From contig NZ_LNQB01000065.1 in assembly GCF_001651875.1 (NCBI RefSeq), forward strand, positions 46,859 through 110,858: a DNA stretch of 64,000 nt, read 5' to 3'. This DNA is from Sinorhizobium saheli (GTDB taxonomy: Bacteria; Pseudomonadota; Alphaproteobacteria; Rhizobiales; Rhizobiaceae). Below are positions 52,707 through 60,960 of this stretch, piece after piece. Within the stretch, counting starts at the first letter, position 1; each line of letters starts with the position of its first letter. The notes under the pieces are model-generated. The model was not told the origin of the DNA and ran no database searches. It was given only the letters and a program-made list of their open reading frames with translations. Made by a program: the position numbers and the translations under genes.

Positions 52707-53035
52707 TTACCCGCTACGCGCTGTTCGAGGGAAAGGTAAAGGATGGCGAGACCGAGGCCTTCCGGGCCGCGGTCCTCGAGGACATCCTGCCGAAGTGGAA
52801 GGCCTTTCCCGGTGCGCTCGACGTGCGCGTCACCTTCGCGGATTTCCGCGACGACGGAGCGCCGGAGATCCCGATGATCCTGGCGATCAACTACCCGGAT
52901 CTCGACACGGTCGAAAAGGCGCTGGCGAGCCCGGCGCGGGCGGCGGCGAAAGCGGCAACCGAAGCGGTGCTGGCGCGCTTCTTCGAAGGCCGCATCCATC
53001 ATCACGTCACCCAGGCGAACGAATTCCGCCTTTGA
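52703..53035 (+). CDS. Small Dabb/EthD-like ferredoxin-fold protein
   Basis: The 110-residue protein has the dimeric alpha/beta-barrel pattern: beta strand (ITRYALFEGKV), helix, strand (ALDVRVTFAD), then ILAINYPDLDTVEKAL and a C-terminal RIHHHV. It has two adjacent histidine groups near the end. Such domains serve as small isomerases or heme/monooxygenase-like proteins. It is the last gene of the gluconate operon, translationally coupled to 51819. Confidence 0.75.
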   Translation: MITRYALFEGKVKDGETEAFRAAVLEDILPKWKAFPGALDVRVTFADFRDDGAPEIPMILAINYPDLDTVEKALASPARAAAKAATEAVLARFFEGRIHHHVTQANEFRL

Positions 53036-53144
53036 GTTGTGATCCGGTGCGGCACGCGTCCGGGTGCCGCACCCTCCGCCGGAGAATTTCCTCGCCGAGG
53101 CAGCGTGAGGCTTGCATTCCGACGACAATCCGGGTGTACTTGGA

Positions 53145-53160
53145 TTGATATCGATAACAT
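53145..53160 (+). promoter_or_regulatory. GntR/LacI-type operator, imperfect (site C)
   Basis: TTGATATCGATAACAT matches the consensus palindrome except at three left-half bases. It ends 2 bases before the ATG at 53163, so repressor bound here would autoregulate the LacI-family gene. Confidence 0.7.
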
Positions 53161-53162
53161 GG

Positions 53163-54185
53163 ATGCAAATGGATACGATCCGCAAGCCCCCGACGATGGC
53201 CGACGTGGCGCGGCGAACCGGCGTTTCGCCGATGACCGTTTCGCGCGCCTTCAAGCGTGACAGTTCCGTCAGCCAGGAGACCCGCGAGGCAGTGCTGCGG
53301 GCTGCCGAGGAGCTCGGCTATGTCTTCGACAGCACTGCCTCCAATCTCCGCTCCCAGCGCACCGATTTCATCGCGGTGACGATCCCGTCGATCAACAATG
53401 CCAACTTCGCCGATACGGTGCGGGCGCTTTCGGACGGAGTCTCGGAACGGGGCCTGCAGATCCTGCTCGGCTACACCAACTACGATGTCGCGGAAGAGGA
53501 ACGGCTGATCGAGCAGCTTCTGCGGCGCAAGCCCGAAGCGATCGTGGTGACGGGCGGCAAGCACACGCCGCGGGCCCGAAAGCTCTTGTCGAATGCCGGC
53601 ATTCCGGTCATCGAGACCTGGGACCTGCCGGAGGAGCCGATCGGCCATGTCGTCGGCTTCTCGAACGCGCTGGCGGTGCGCGAGATGGTGGATCACTTCG
53701 TCAGCGTCGGCTATCGCAAGATCGCCTTCATCGGCGGTGACGCCGATCGCGATACGCGCGGTACCGATCGCCGGGCGGGCTTCATCGCCGCCCTTGTCCA
53801 CCATGGTTTGGATACTTCACGCCTGATCGCCGCCGGGCCGCCGCCGATCTCCATGCGCGAGGGGGCCGATGCGATGAGGCAGTTGCTCGAGCGCTTCCCC
53901 GACACGGAGGCGGTCATCTGCGTCTCCGACCTTTCCGCCTTCGGGGCGCTCACCGAATGCCAGCGGCGCGGCATCGCCGTGCCCGACAGAATCGCGATCG
54001 CCGGCTTCGGCGATTACGAGATCGGCGCGATCTGCGTGCCGAGCCTCACGACGATCAACGCCTTTGCCAGCGAGATCGGCGCGAAAACGGCGGAACTGAT
54101 CCTCGACGTGCTCAACGGCAAGCTCGACCAGCCGGGGCGCGTGACGATCCGCCCCGACCTGATCCTGCGGCAAACCAGCCGGTAG
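53163..54185 (+). CDS. LacI-family repressor, gluconate GntR-like
   Basis: The 340-residue protein has a LacI helix-turn-helix (TMADVARRTGVSPMTVSRAF). Its HTPRARKLLSNAGIPVIETW segment closely parallels the E. coli gluconate repressor GntR, from memory. It follows the gluconate operon. The start is problematic: the ATG at 53163 (or 53169) has no ribosome site and sits against operator C; a TTG at 53112 would put the operator inside the coding region. A leaderless message is possible. It is the prime candidate to bind the ATGTTATCGATAACAT sites. Confidence 0.85.
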   Translation: MQMDTIRKPPTMADVARRTGVSPMTVSRAFKRDSSVSQETREAVLRAAEELGYVFDSTASNLRSQRTDFIAVTIPSINNANFADTVRALSDGVSERGLQILLGYTNYDVAEEERLIEQLLRRKPEAIVVTGGKHTPRARKLLSNAGIPVIETWDLPEEPIGHVVGFSNALAVREMVDHFVSVGYRKIAFIGGDADRDTRGTDRRAGFIAALVHHGLDTSRLIAAGPPPISMREGADAMRQLLERFPDTEAVICVSDLSAFGALTECQRRGIAVPDRIAIAGFGDYEIGAICVPSLTTINAFASEIGAKTAELILDVLNGKLDQPGRVTIRPDLILRQTSR

Positions 54186-54403
54186 CGAGACGCTGCAGAA
54201 ATACGCAGGAATACGCAATCGGGAGCACCAGTTCCGAGGGCGTGCCCGGCTTGGCACCTGCGTCGTCGGTTGCCGGTCCTTGCGGCCCCCGTCCCATGGG
54301 CAGATTTCACCATTAGTTCTTAGTATGGAAGCCCGGGAAATTCGGTGTAATGTTCGCAACCGGGGGTAGATCACTTCAACCGCGAAACTGAAGGAAGGCA
54401 GCT

Positions 54404-54847
54404 ATGCAGCAAGCTCGAAAATACGTTTCGTCCGACAACTACGTTCCGGAAGGGGAAATCCCGCAGAACGCTGCAACGAATTTCACGTCCCCGGACTGCG
54501 GCTCGTATCAAGGTACGGCATCGGGGCCACCCCTGATGGCTGGTCAAGGTCTGCTTGCGATTAACGGCAATACGGATTTATCCAGCTGCATCGTCGGAAA
54601 AGATGGCGCAAACGTTTCCTCAATATATCTCGTCAATATGCCCCGATTTTCTTTCTACCAATACCAAGTTAATGTATATGGCCAGGGACCTTCGGGCGCG
54701 GGATCCTGGTATTTTTATCTGTATTTCACCGACCAGACGGGAGACACCTATAAATTGAAGCTCTTCAGGTCGGAACCTGCCTGGCACTATGTTCAATTCA
54801 ACTCGGACGCGCCGGGCATCGTTCAGGTCACCTGGGATGGTGCCTAG
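54404..54847 (+). CDS. Hypothetical aromatic-rich protein of unknown function
   Basis: I do not recognise this 147-residue protein. It has no signal peptide or membrane helix, and three cysteines. It is rich in Gly, Ser, Tyr and Phe, with FSFYQYQVNVYGQGPSGAGS and GSWYFYLYFTDQTGDTYKLK suggesting beta strands of a sandwich. AAGGAAGG 6 bases before the ATG is a good ribosome site. Its GC content is lower than that of its neighbours and codon use less biased (many AAT, ATA, TTA), consistent with recent transfer. It is flanked by a gap and a mosaic repeat, and is monocistronic. Confidence 0.7.
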   Translation: MQQARKYVSSDNYVPEGEIPQNAATNFTSPDCGSYQGTASGPPLMAGQGLLAINGNTDLSSCIVGKDGANVSSIYLVNMPRFSFYQYQVNVYGQGPSGAGSWYFYLYFTDQTGDTYKLKLFRSEPAWHYVQFNSDAPGIVQVTWDGA

Positions 54848-54877
54848 TCGTTGCAGAAATGGCAAAAGCGAAAAGAT

Positions 54878-54916
54878 AGAGCGGTGACGCGAACGCATTT
54901 GAGCGCATCCGGCTCT
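54878..54916 (+). repeat. Mosaic palindromic repeat copy (39-base module)
   Basis: It begins AGAGCGGTGACGCGAACGCA and ends GCATCCGGCTCT. Its inverted counterpart at 8246-8284 is the same length and nearly identical. It lies 30 bases after the hypothetical gene. Confidence 0.75.
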
Positions 54917-55007
54917 CAGAGTTCATCGTGAGCGGAGCAAAGGAGGCTGGCCTCGGCGCCAGCTTCCTCATCCAGTCATTTCAGCACCTTCAAGTGAGCC
55001 TCGGCCG

Positions 55008-55739
55008 TCACTTGACGTCGGATTTCACGAACTGGCGCAGTTCCGGCGTCTGAGGATCGGCGAAGAGCGCCGCGGACGGGCCCTGTTCCCAGATCTTACC
55101 CTTGTGCATGAAGATCGTCTGGGTGGCGACGCGGCGGGCAAAGCCCATTTCGTGCGTCACCAGGATCATCGTCATGCCGTCGCGGGCGAGGTTCTCCATG
55201 ACCGTCAGCACTTCCTCGGTGAGTTCCGGGTCGAGCGCGGAGGTCACCTCGTCGAAGAGCATGACCTTCGGCCGCATGGCAAGCGAGCGGGCGATCGCGA
55301 CGCGCTGCTGCTGGCCGCCGGAAAGCTGGTCCGGATAGGAATCGAACTTTTCCGACAGCCCGACGAGTTGCAGCACCTCGCGGGCAACGTCCCGCGCCTT
55401 CGCCTTCGCCACGTCCTTGACGATCCGCGGCGCCAGCATGATGTTCTCGCCGACCGTCAGGTGCGGAAAGAGATTGTAGCTCTGGAAGACAATGCCGACA
55501 TCGGTGCGCAGCTTGCGCAGCGCCCTGGCGTCGCCGCCGAGCGCGTGGCCGGCGATCTCGATCCTGCCCGCATTGATCTTTTCGAGCCCGTTCATGCAAC
55601 GCAGCAGCGTGCTCTTTCCCGAGCCCGACCGGCCGATCAGCGCGAAGACCTCGCCGCGCCCGACCGAAAGCGACACGCCCTTGAGGACTTCGAGAGCGCC
55701 GAAGCTCTTGTGGACGTTTTCAACGACTACTTCCGGCAT
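55008..55739 (-). CDS. Polar amino-acid ABC transporter ATP-binding protein
   Basis: The 243-residue ATPase has Walker A GRSGSGKST at 36-44 (Arg in place of the usual Pro), [32 protein letters not shown] and MLFDEVTSALDPEL, where Val replaces Pro after the Walker B Glu. These variants occur in active GlnQ-type subunits. It is the last gene of a four-gene minus-strand operon. It overlaps the end of the upstream permease gene by 20 bases. Confidence 0.92.
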   Translation of the reverse strand: MPEVVVENVHKSFGALEVLKGVSLSVGRGEVFALIGRSGSGKSTLLRCMNGLEKINAGRIEIAGHALGGDARALRKLRTDVGIVFQSYNLFPHLTVGENIMLAPRIVKDVAKAKARDVAREVLQLVGLSEKFDSYPDQLSGGQQQRVAIARSLAMRPKVMLFDEVTSALDPELTEEVLTVMENLARDGMTMILVTHEMGFARRVATQTIFMHKGKIWEQGPSAALFADPQTPELRQFVKSDVK

Positions 55740-56379
55740 GGAGCCTCCTTTCCAGCAGGCGAGATAGCTGGGACAGCGGGTAACAGACGACGAAATAAAG
55801 GACGGCGACGGCGAGGAAGACGCGGAAGGGCTGAAACGTCGCGTTGTTGATGAGCTGCCCGGCCCGGGCGAGTTCGACGAAGCCGATGATCGAGGTGATC
55901 GAGGTGTTCTTCACCACCTGGACGGCAAAGCCGACGGTCGGCGGCAGCGAAATGCGCATCGCCTGCGGCAGGATCACGTAGCGGTATTGCTGCAGACGGG
56001 TCATGGCGAGCGATTCCGACGCCTCCCATTGCTGCTTCGGCACCGCCTGGATGCAGCCGCGCCAGATTTCCGCAAGATAGCCGGACGCGTAGATCGTCAT
56101 CGAGGCCCCGGCGGCACAGAGCGGCGGCAGCTCGAAGCCGGCAAGGCTCAGGCCGTAATAGGAGAGAAACAGGATCATCAGCACCGGGATGCCCTGGATG
56201 ACCTGGATATAGGTGGCGGCGGCAATCCGCACCGGCTTCAGATGCGCGGTGCGCGCGAGCGCAACGGCGAAGCCGAGGAGGCCGCCGCCGACCAGCGCGA
56301 TCACCGTCAGCAGGATCGTCCATTGCAGCGAGAAAACGAGAAAGCCGAATTGATCGAGGCCGAAGGTCTTGAGGGTCAT
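55720..56379 (-). CDS. Polar amino-acid ABC transporter permease
   Basis: The 219-residue permease starts at 56379 by an ATGA overlap with the upstream permease gene. The frame beyond that is a shadow of the neighbour. Motifs AATYIQVIQGIPVLMILFLS and QQWEASESLAMTRLQQYRYV are the HisM/GlnP signatures, with Ser-Glu-Ser replacing the usual AARA in the coupling loop. It works with the 56376 product. Confidence 0.9.
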   Translation of the reverse strand: MTLKTFGLDQFGFLVFSLQWTILLTVIALVGGGLLGFAVALARTAHLKPVRIAAATYIQVIQGIPVLMILFLSYYGLSLAGFELPPLCAAGASMTIYASGYLAEIWRGCIQAVPKQQWEASESLAMTRLQQYRYVILPQAMRISLPPTVGFAVQVVKNTSITSIIGFVELARAGQLINNATFQPFRVFLAVAVLYFVVCYPLSQLSRLLERRLHAGSSR

Positions 56380-57080
56380 GCCTGCACCTCCGGCAAGGCC
56401 GCCATCGTTCGGCGGGCGACGCGGCGGCCGAAGAGCCACATGCCGACGAGCGCAAGGGCTGCCCGCAGCGCCAGCGCCAATGCGAGATAAATCAGCGTCA
56501 CCGCAATGTAGATCTCGAAGGACCGGTAGGTCTGCGATTCGATGAAGGCGGCCGAGGCGGCGAGTTCCTGGGTGGAGATCGCCGAGCAGATGCTGGAGGC
56601 CAGCATCATTAGCACGAACTGGCTGCAGAGCGCAGGATAGACCTTGGCGATCGCCGGCACGATGATGACGTGGCGATAGATCTGGAAGCGGGTGAAGCCG
56701 AGTGCTTCGCCAGCCTCGATCTGCGACTTGTGCACCGCTTCGATGCCCGCCCGGATGATCTCCGTCGAATAGGCGGCGAGGTTGATCGTCATGCCGATCA
56801 GCGCGGCCGTATCGGCGCCGACGCGCATGCCGAGGCCCGGCAGGCCGAAATAGACGATGAACAACTGGACGAGGAAGGGCGTGTTGCGGATGATCTCGAC
56901 ATAGGCATCGACGAGAAGGCGGACCGCACCGCCCCAGATGGAGCGAACCGAGGCAAGCAGGATGCCAGCGGCGCAGCCGAGGATGATCGACAGCACCGAA
57001 ATCCTGATCGTCAGCCAGATGCCGTGCAGGATCTGGTCCTGGTACTGGGCCAGCACGCCGAATTGAAACGTGTAGGTCAT
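56376..57080 (-). CDS. Polar amino-acid ABC transporter permease
   Basis: The 234-residue permease shows DAYVEIIRNTPFLVQLFIVY and SQIEAGEALGFTRFQIYRHV, the family signatures, and about five helices. It is 66 bases downstream of the binding-protein gene and overlaps the second permease by four bases. Confidence 0.92.
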   Translation of the reverse strand: MTYTFQFGVLAQYQDQILHGIWLTIRISVLSIILGCAAGILLASVRSIWGGAVRLLVDAYVEIIRNTPFLVQLFIVYFGLPGLGMRVGADTAALIGMTINLAAYSTEIIRAGIEAVHKSQIEAGEALGFTRFQIYRHVIIVPAIAKVYPALCSQFVLMMLASSICSAISTQELAASAAFIESQTYRSFEIYIAVTLIYLALALALRAALALVGMWLFGRRVARRTMAALPEVQA

Positions 57081-57146
57081 GGGAACTCCGTCGCGGTTGC
57101 GCGGGCCGCCGGCAGAAGATTGCCGGCGTGCCCCTGTTCAACGCAA

Positions 57147-57950
57147 TCAGAACGTCGGGAGCGCCGGCATCGGACGGCCGGTCCACTTCATCGCGATCTT
57201 GTCGAGATCGCCGGAGATCTTCATCAGGTAGATGGCGGTGTTGAGCCACTGACGGATCTCGTAGTCCTCCATCCGCGTCGCCATCGAATTGCCCTGCTGG
57301 AAGAAGGTGAAGCCGACCTGCAGGCCGGCATCCGGCCGCTGCTTGATGATCGCCTCGCCGACCGTGGAGGGCAGGGCGACCGCATCCACCTGTCCGGCGA
57401 TCAGCGCCTGAGCGCTCGTGGAATCATCCTCGTAGACGACGATTTCGAGGCCCGGTACCGCTGCCTTGCGGAGCGCCGTCTCCTGCGACGAGCCGCGATT
57501 GACGGCGACACGCTTGCCTTCGAGATCGGTGAGCTTCGCGAATTTCTGGTCAGGCCCGGAGATGATGTCCATGTTGAAGGCGCTGTAGGGCTGGGTGAAC
57601 ATCACCGTCTTGGCCCGCTCGCCGGTCGGCGCCAGGGTGGCGACGAGGAAATCGACCTTGCCGGTCTGAAGCGCGGGGATGCGCGCCGGTGGCGTCAGCG
57701 GCACCAGCTCGACCGGCAACGACAGATAGCCGGCGATCAGGTTGGCGACGTCGACGTCGTAGCCGGTCGGATTGCCCTGCTCGTCGACCATCCCCATCGG
57801 CGGCGCGCCGGTGAGAACGCCGATGCGGACGGTACCGCGTGAGATGATGTCGTTCAGCGTGGCCGCCTGGGCTCCGACCGCCGAAGTGAGACTGGCCGCC
57901 GCGATAGCGATGGCTGCCACCATGTAGCGCACAAAGCTTGAAATCGTCAT
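57147..57950 (-). CDS. Polar amino-acid ABC transporter substrate-binding protein
   Basis: The 267-residue family-3 binding protein has a Sec signal ending GAQAATL. RIGVLTGAPPMGMVDEQGN, GYDVDVANLIAGYL and VDFLVATLAPTGERAKTV are the conserved blocks. The ATG at 57950 follows AGGAGAAAAC on the minus strand. The first gene of its operon, it shares an intergenic region with the LacI gene at 58228, which contains two aldonate-type operators. The ligand is unknown. Confidence 0.92.
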   Translation of the reverse strand: MTISSFVRYMVAAIAIAAASLTSAVGAQAATLNDIISRGTVRIGVLTGAPPMGMVDEQGNPTGYDVDVANLIAGYLSLPVELVPLTPPARIPALQTGKVDFLVATLAPTGERAKTVMFTQPYSAFNMDIISGPDQKFAKLTDLEGKRVAVNRGSSQETALRKAAVPGLEIVVYEDDSTSAQALIAGQVDAVALPSTVGEAIIKQRPDAGLQVGFTFFQQGNSMATRMEDYEIRQWLNTAIYLMKISGDLDKIAMKWTGRPMPALPTF

Positions 57951-58141
57951 GTTTTCTCCTCCACCTGATAGATCGTCATTTCCGGCCTCCGCCCGCTCCT
58001 CGCGGGTTTTTGACCGAACCTTGCCCTTGCCGCCTCTCGTTCGCCGAGCGCAGATGCGCGTTCTCGCGGGCATGCGCCGCGCGCCGGGCCCGCAAACCAA
58101 ATCATCTCGATCAGCCGGCTATTTCTCTTGAAAGACGCCGA

Positions 58142-58179
58142 AGGTTATCGTTAACTTAAAGGGATGTTATCGATAACAG
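58142..58179 (+). promoter_or_regulatory. Tandem GntR/LacI-type operators (sites D1, D2)
   Basis: AGGTTATCGTTAACTT (58142-58157) is a degenerate copy, and ATGTTATCGATAACAG (58164-58179) differs from the perfect palindrome by one base. Their centres are 22 bases apart, two helical turns, in position for cooperative binding. They lie 48 bases before the LacI GTG at 58228 and about 190 before the divergent binding-protein start. Confidence 0.8.
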
Positions 58180-58227
58180 CGAAGCTCGTCAATCCGTAAA
58201 CGAACGGTGACGGTAAAGGAGAGCAGG

Positions 58228-59265
58228 GTGAGTCTGCGCGGAAAGGTGACGACGCTGCGAGATGTGGCAATCAGGGCCGGTGTGAGCACGATGACCGTTT
58301 CCAAGGTCCTGCGCGGCGCGGGGACGATTTCGGAGGAAACCCGCCGGAGGGTGAAGCAAGCCGCCGAGGAACTCGGCTATCTGCCGAACAATCTTGCCGG
58401 GTCGCTGAGTTCCCGCAAGAGCCGGATGGTCGCGGTGATCATTCCATCGATCAGCGACATCGTGTTTTCCGAAGTGCTGAGCGGCATCAATTCAACGCTG
58501 CGGCCGCAGGGATTGCAGACCTTCATCGGCGAATCGCTCTTCGACCCGGCGACCGAAACCGAACTGATCCGCGCCATGCTGTCGTTCCGGCCGGCCGGGA
58601 TCCTGCTGAACGGCGGCATCGCCCGCAGCGCCGACGCGGCGAAGCTGTTGGCCCGGCGGAACTGCCCGGCGATCCAGCTCTGGGATTGCGACAGGCGCGC
58701 GCTGGATTTCAGCGCCGGTCCATCGCACGAGGAAGCCGGTCGGCTGGTTGCCAACCACTTCCTCGAGCGCGGGATGCGGCGCATCGCCTATGTCGGCGCC
58801 GAGCTAGACAAGGACCTCTGCGCCCGCCGCCGTTATCTGGCGCTGAAGTCGTCGCTGGCCGCCGCGGGCATCGATCTCATCACCGTGACCTGCGAAGAGA
58901 GGCCGCGACAGGCGGTCACCGGGCGTTACCTGACGGAGCAGCTGCTGCGGGACCATCCCGGGATCGAAGCCGTGCACTTTCTCAACGACGCCATGGCGCT
59001 CGGCGGTCTCTCCCATCTGCACGAAGCCGGTTTTCCGGTCCCCGAACGCATCTCCGTCGTCGGCTTCAACGGCACGTCGCTCGCCAACGCGGTCCGGACG
59101 CGGCTCACCACTATCGACGTACCGCGGGCGGAGATTGGCGAGAAGGCCGCACAGGCGCTGTTGCGGATGATTGGAGGGGAGGGGGTGCCCGACGCCTGGC
59201 AGGCGAGGTTGAAGCTGGTGCAAGGCAATACGACGATAGCGCTGGGCCGCCCGCAAGGCGCCTGA
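58228..59265 (+). CDS. LacI-family transcriptional repressor (second GntR-like paralogue)
   Basis: The 345-residue protein has TLRDVAIRAGVSTMTVSKVL (helix-turn-helix), LGYLPNNLAGSLSSRKSR hinge and a sugar-binding sensor domain. AAAGGAGA at 58214-58221 selects the GTG at 58228; an in-frame GTG at 58207 lies upstream of it. It is a paralogue of the 53163 protein at the level of the whole chain. The two operators in its promoter suggest auto- or cross-regulation. It probably controls the amino-acid and RbsABC-type transporters around it. Confidence 0.9.
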   Translation: MSLRGKVTTLRDVAIRAGVSTMTVSKVLRGAGTISEETRRRVKQAAEELGYLPNNLAGSLSSRKSRMVAVIIPSISDIVFSEVLSGINSTLRPQGLQTFIGESLFDPATETELIRAMLSFRPAGILLNGGIARSADAAKLLARRNCPAIQLWDCDRRALDFSAGPSHEEAGRLVANHFLERGMRRIAYVGAELDKDLCARRRYLALKSSLAAAGIDLITVTCEERPRQAVTGRYLTEQLLRDHPGIEAVHFLNDAMALGGLSHLHEAGFPVPERISVVGFNGTSLANAVRTRLTTIDVPRAEIGEKAAQALLRMIGGEGVPDAWQARLKLVQGNTTIALGRPQGA

Positions 59266-59271
59266 CCTCCG

Positions 59272-59690
59272 TCAATCACTCAAGGCATTTCGCAGCGCTC
59301 CGACGAAACCGTCGAGCTCACCCTTCCGCATGTAGACATGCGGCGACACCCGCAGGCCCTCCATGTGCTCGACCTTGCGGTACTTCACATGGACCTGGTG
59401 CTTCTCGCGAAGATCGCGCTCGAGCTTCTCCATGTCCCGACCGTCGATCGCGAACAGGGCGATTGCGCCGAGACTATCGGTATCGGTGGCCGTGTGCAGC
59501 CTGAAACCCGGAATGTCACGCGCGAGCGATATCCAGTAGCGGGTCAGTTCGCGCAACCGCGCGTGCATCTTCTCCGCGCCGATCAGTTTGTGGAATGCGA
59601 TGGCGGGCGCGATCCCCGCCTGTAGCGCCGAATTGTAGGTGCCGAGGTTCCAGTGGTCGAACTTGTCGATTTGCAGGGCCGGCCGGTCGA
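59272..59690 (-). pseudogene. C-terminal remnant of a class-V aminotransferase (cysteine desulfurase-like fold)
   Basis: The minus strand encodes about 140 residues of aminotransferase C-domain: KFDHWNLGTYNSALQAGIAP, then FHKLIGAEKMHARLRELTRY and EGLRVSPHVYMRKGELDGFV. The frame is open to the stop at 59272. The N-terminal two-thirds, with the PLP lysine, are missing; upstream of about 59690 the frame turns into unrelated Arg/Pro-rich sequence. A start at 59772 without a ribosome site would make a non-functional peptide, so I call it a decaying fragment. It lies between the convergent LacI gene and the RbsABC-type operon. Confidence 0.75.
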
Positions 59691-59813
59691 AGGGGGCAAG
59701 CAATCGCCCAAAAATCCTGCGTGATGGGCACCGAAATTGCCTGCAGAAGGATGGCGGGTCGGCGGGGCTCACAAAAAATGGGGCACCATTCGCGGTGCCC
59801 CAGTCCCGGGAGA

Positions 59814-60914
59814 TTACATCTTGCCCCAGAGCTTCCTGTACTGATCGCGATAGCCGTTATCGGGATCGAATGTGTTCTTGGGGCCGCCGTCGAACTCGAC
59901 ATTGTCAGCGGTCACAACGTGCAGCGGCGACAGGTAGCCCGACCACTTTTCGCCGGCGAAGGCGCGGTTCAGCTCGTCGACCAGCTGCCAGCCCTGCAGG
60001 TTCAAGGGCTCGGCGACCGTCACCTTCTGGAACTGGCCGGCGCGGATGCGCTGATAGGCCGATTCCGAACCGTCGCCGGCCGCGACGTTGATCGGTGCAT
60101 CGGTGCCGCCCTTGCCGGCGGCGGCGAGCGACGGTCCCATGAAGTCGAAATAGAGGTCGTTGATCGCCAGCGAATGGGTCCACTGGTCGCCGTATTTCTG
60201 CAGCAGCGATGTCGTCAGCTGCGGCATGCGCTGCGACGTCTCGGCGATCGGCGTGTCGACATATTCGAGCACCTTGCCGCCGAGCGCCTCGATCTCCGCC
60301 TTCATCTTGTCGGCCTTGGCGATCGCGATCGCATAGGTCGAGTCGGTGAAGATCACCACGCCCGGCTTGCCCTTGGCGTCGACGAAGGCCCAGTTTGCGG
60401 CCGCCTTCGACACTTCCATCGCGTCGGTGCTGACATTGGCGAAGAGCCCGGTCTTCTCGTCCGGGCCGATCACCGGCCCGGCATGCCAGGCAACGAGCGG
60501 GATGCCGGCCGCCCTGGCCTGTTCCAGCGCCGGCGCCTGTTCGACGGCGTCGAAGCCGTTGATGATGATGCCGGCCGGCTTCAGCGCCATCGCCTGTCCG
60601 AAGGCCGCCGTGCGGCCGCCGATCGAGCCGGCGCCGTCGATCACCTTCACCTCCCAGCCGATCGCCGCGGCGGCCTCTTCGACGCCGGTGGTGACGCCGA
60701 GGATGCCGCCGTTCTTCAGGTCGCCGGCGAGCACCACGATGGTCTTGCCCTCCTGGGCCTTCGGGCCCGATGTCGGGCCGTCCCAGGTGCTAACCTTGTT
60801 GGCGTATTTCGTGACGATCGCCTCGGCATCGGCCATCGGATCGGCAAGCGCAACATTGGCGCTCATCAGCGCGATTGCCGCCGCCGTGCCTGTCATGAAA
60901 GTCCTGCGCTTCAT
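59814..60914 (-). CDS. Sugar ABC transporter substrate-binding protein (RbsB-like)
   Basis: The 366-residue periplasmic protein begins MKRRTFMTGTAAAIALMSAN. The adjacent arginines with Thr-Phe-Met resemble a twin-arginine signal, though a Sec route is possible; cleavage is near ALADP. The Peripla_BP_4 fold shows in IVVLAGDLKNGGILGVTTGV, LKPAGIIINGFDAVEQAP and NDLYFDFMGPSLAAAG. GGAAGGG precedes the ATG at 60914. It is the last gene of the minus-strand operon with an RbsA-like ATPase and RbsC-like permease. The regulon context suggests an aldonate or related sugar. Confidence 0.9.
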   Translation of the reverse strand: MKRRTFMTGTAAAIALMSANVALADPMADAEAIVTKYANKVSTWDGPTSGPKAQEGKTIVVLAGDLKNGGILGVTTGVEEAAAAIGWEVKVIDGAGSIGGRTAAFGQAMALKPAGIIINGFDAVEQAPALEQARAAGIPLVAWHAGPVIGPDEKTGLFANVSTDAMEVSKAAANWAFVDAKGKPGVVIFTDSTYAIAIAKADKMKAEIEALGGKVLEYVDTPIAETSQRMPQLTTSLLQKYGDQWTHSLAINDLYFDFMGPSLAAAGKGGTDAPINVAAGDGSESAYQRIRAGQFQKVTVAEPLNLQGWQLVDELNRAFAGEKWSGYLSPLHVVTADNVEFDGGPKNTFDPDNGYRDQYRKLWGKM

Positions 60915-60960
60915 ATACCCTTCCTCCCTTGGGTTCGTTATGGATGCAGATTCCTGGAAT

